Of a DNA stretch of 64,000 bases, positions 61,987 to 64,000 are shown one piece after another (position 1 is the stretch's first letter; every line of letters starts with the position of its first letter). This DNA comes from Pseudogymnoascus destructans (Eukaryota > Ascomycota > Leotiomycetes > Thelebolales > Thelebolaceae). The DNA lies in assembly GCF_001641265.1 (NCBI RefSeq), contig NW_020167523.1, positions 1,054,001 through 1,118,000 on the forward strand, read 5' to 3'. The notes under the pieces are model-generated. The model made no database searches and had not been told where the DNA came from. It worked only from the letters and a program-made list of their open reading frames with translations. The position numbers were made by a program, and so were the translations under genes.

Positions 61987-64000
61987 ATGGCCGACTATGA
62001 ACGTACTGTGCTCGCGCACTATAATCTCCCGACGGCATTCCCAACTGAGTGGCCCGCCGAGAAGGACGAGAGCGATGCCTCAGATGATGAAGGATTAGTC
62101 AAGAAGAAGAAAACGAGTAGCACCGGCCGAGCTTCAAAGTCAAGATATTCAGCACTTGAGCGTGCCACAAGCGATCGTAAAACTTATGTCCCAGGCTCAC
62201 AAAAGACGGGAGAAGGGCTGGAGAACTTGGTTCAAAAAGATGAGCCCGACCCTCTTGGGACAGGTGAAAGTGTCGTGAGAATATTGAGAGGACACGGTCT
62301 GCCTGTGCAAGATAACATCCACCTACGTAGGTTTTATGATCCCCGAACAAACCCCTTTTGAGACTAACATGCGACACAAAGGAAACAGATATTTATTGTC
62401 GTCAACTACATTTTCGCCGTCTTTATTCCTGTCGCAGGTGCATCATTCGGCTTCAACTCAGCAACTACTCAATGGCCTCGAGGTCTTGTCGCGCTCAATT
62501 GATCAGAAATCCGCATCCCTAAGGGTCTTGGTCGAATCCAACTTCGAGCGGTTTGTCCGCGCAAAAGCTACGATTGATAATGTGTATACCGAGATGAAAA
62601 CTCGTGGAACGGAATCTGTTTCTATGATCCCCCCACGACACTCTCGACACTCGAGCAGGATTAGCTTCAGAGCTGGTAGTCTCGCAGAGGCAGCCCCTGG
62701 CACCACGACCATACCCGCGAATAATAAGAAGAAGAACGCGTTGAGCAAAGAGAGCGAATACGGCGTCCTGGGGATCAAGGCACCACTGGTGGATGTGGCA
62801 GCCAAGGCCGAGGAGGTTTGGGGACCAGCGTTAGGTGGGCGCGAGAAGGAAGATGATCTCAAGGTCGTCGCTGGCGCTCTGGAGAGACACCGCGACATTT
62901 ATGAGGCACCTGGTTTGATTGCCGACAGCATCAAGCGCAAAGATCATGAAGCACTGGTGGAAGAATACGCAAAAGCGACTCGCATTGCTGACGAGGCACG
63001 AAAGCTCGGCGAAGTCCTAGTCGCGTCACAAAAGCCGCCGACAGATCTCCAGTTACAGCATATCATAGTTGCGGCACGAATGTGGTACGATGTACAGGAG
63101 CAATTGGATAATTTTAAGCGCGAAGTTTGGCGACGACTGGCAGCGGTTCAATATGGTGCTGGACAACCGGGCGGCTCTACGAGAGATCAACATATGGATC
63201 TGATAAGCATCCTTCTCGAGCTGGGAGTTGAAGACAACCCTATATGGGTTTGGCTGTTGAGCCGTTATGACCATTTGAAGAATAAAATCACGGCAATGTC
63301 CAAACGATCAAAGGTTGAAATCGAGGTTCTTCGACGAAGATTAGCAAATGGACCCAAGCCAACGCCACAGGTCCTTGCGAGCCACCTTCAGTCTCTCAGT
63401 CGACAAGGTCTAGAGATCAAATCTGCCACACAGGATTCTATGGAGATTATTGAACTGTGGGAGAAAATGCTTACGTTCCTTGACAGCATGCTCTCCTCTG
63501 GAGGGGTTCTCGGGGAAGTCCTTGAATTCTCGCAGACTGTCCAAGGATTTATCGATGGCAAAACCCAGCGAACACTCCCGATGGGCCTTAATGGCGAAAG
63601 CCGAAAACATCACAGGCTGTCAAATCAAGGGATTGTAGATCTGCGTAAAGGGACAATTGAGCTTATCGACTTGATCCGCGAAGGCGTCAATTCATTCTTT
63701 GTCGACCCTCCAATTGAGGACATTTTTCTCCTCTACTCGACCATCCCACCTACACCCATGACTCCCAAGTCTGGTGGACTGGTTCCCCCGGCTCTTCGGG
63801 ATCCGAGATTTGCTTTCGATGCAACTAGTGCACCTCCTCCATCTCCCAAACTTGGTGAAGCGTGGGAGAAGTTTGCCTTCTGGCCTCCGTGGGCAAACTC
63901 GCTGAGTGGCGTCCATTATCTCGCTAAATTGCTTGTCCTCGTTGGATCTGGAGCAAGTGATATGGCGTCTGTTTCGGTCATTGACAAAGGTGATGGTGCA
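61987..64000 (+). CDS. SEC5: Exocyst complex subunit SEC5 (5' part, cut by window end)
   Basis: Exon 1 61987-62326, intron 62327-62381 (55 bp; GTAGGT donor, ACTAAC branch, AAAG acceptor), exon 2 from 62382, open to the window end. The splice in phase 1 restores LRNRYLLSSTTFSPSLFLSQ, the family signature. Sec5 is part of the eight-subunit tether that docks secretory vesicles at growth sites. Other matches: DPLGTGESVVRILRGHGLPV, LSRSIDQKSASLRVLVESNF, ERFVRAKATIDNVYTEM and YGVLGIKAPLVDVAAKAEEV, followed by helical-bundle sequence (HIIVAARMWYDVQEQLDNF). About 650 residues are visible; the C-terminal part lies outside. Confidence 0.93.

Overview
The window looks like nuclear DNA of a filamentous ascomycete (Pezizomycotina; Leotiomycetes/Helotiales is my best guess, from gene content and element types, not from a search). 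Host genes are GC-rich and have short introns (about 47-132 bp) with GT-AG borders and CTAAC/CTGAC-like branch sites. One intron has a GC donor.

Left arm (1-13,084): a repeat-containing hypothetical protein, MAD1 (spindle checkpoint), a small one-pass membrane protein, a NIPA-type transporter and BIR1 (two-BIR survivin homologue). MAD1 and BIR1 both act at kinetochores/centromeres in mitosis.

Centre (13,085-49,513): about 36 kb of nested transposable elements. Insertion order can be read from target-site duplications (TSDs). (a) A Tc1-like element (13,085-26,714) was split by a Ty3 solo LTR (TSD ATGGT), which was split by a Ty1/copia element (TSD TTATG). The copia element now holds a hAT-derived piece, a complete Ty3 chromovirus (16,615-23,613, here Gypsy-A) and an intact Fot1/pogo transposon (23,617-25,476). 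(b) 26,715-33,062 is AT-rich and full of decayed pogo/Tigger relics, foldback elements and LTR pieces. (c) A hAT-type MITE (33,063-38,913, TSD AGATTAGT) holds a Tigger element, which holds a pogo element; a third pogo sits beside them. (d) A decayed Tigger element (39,484-49,513) holds a second complete Ty3 element (40,660-48,302, Gypsy-B), a solo LTR and a MITE. It split a host gene for a small secreted protein.

Right arm (49,514-64,000): the 5' half of that split gene, a GT32 glycosyltransferase, a truncated hAT element and a Tigger relic (51,907-54,015), a 73-aa unknown gene, ROT1, a membrane-anchored histidine acid phosphatase, mitochondrial NAD-isocitrate dehydrogenase subunit IDH2, and exocyst SEC5 (cut by the window end).

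Most notable: both complete Ty3 elements, though clearly different in gag, pol and LTRs, carry an antisense gene between pol and the 3' LTR that encodes a six-cysteine, zinc-cluster-like protein. One copy has two well-formed introns on the antisense strand. Also notable are LTRs that share a 3' half but have unrelated, tandemly duplicated U3 units, a 75-bp perfect inverted copy of BIR1 coding sequence beside the BIR1 stop codon, and strong CGTACG enrichment in two unrelated elements.
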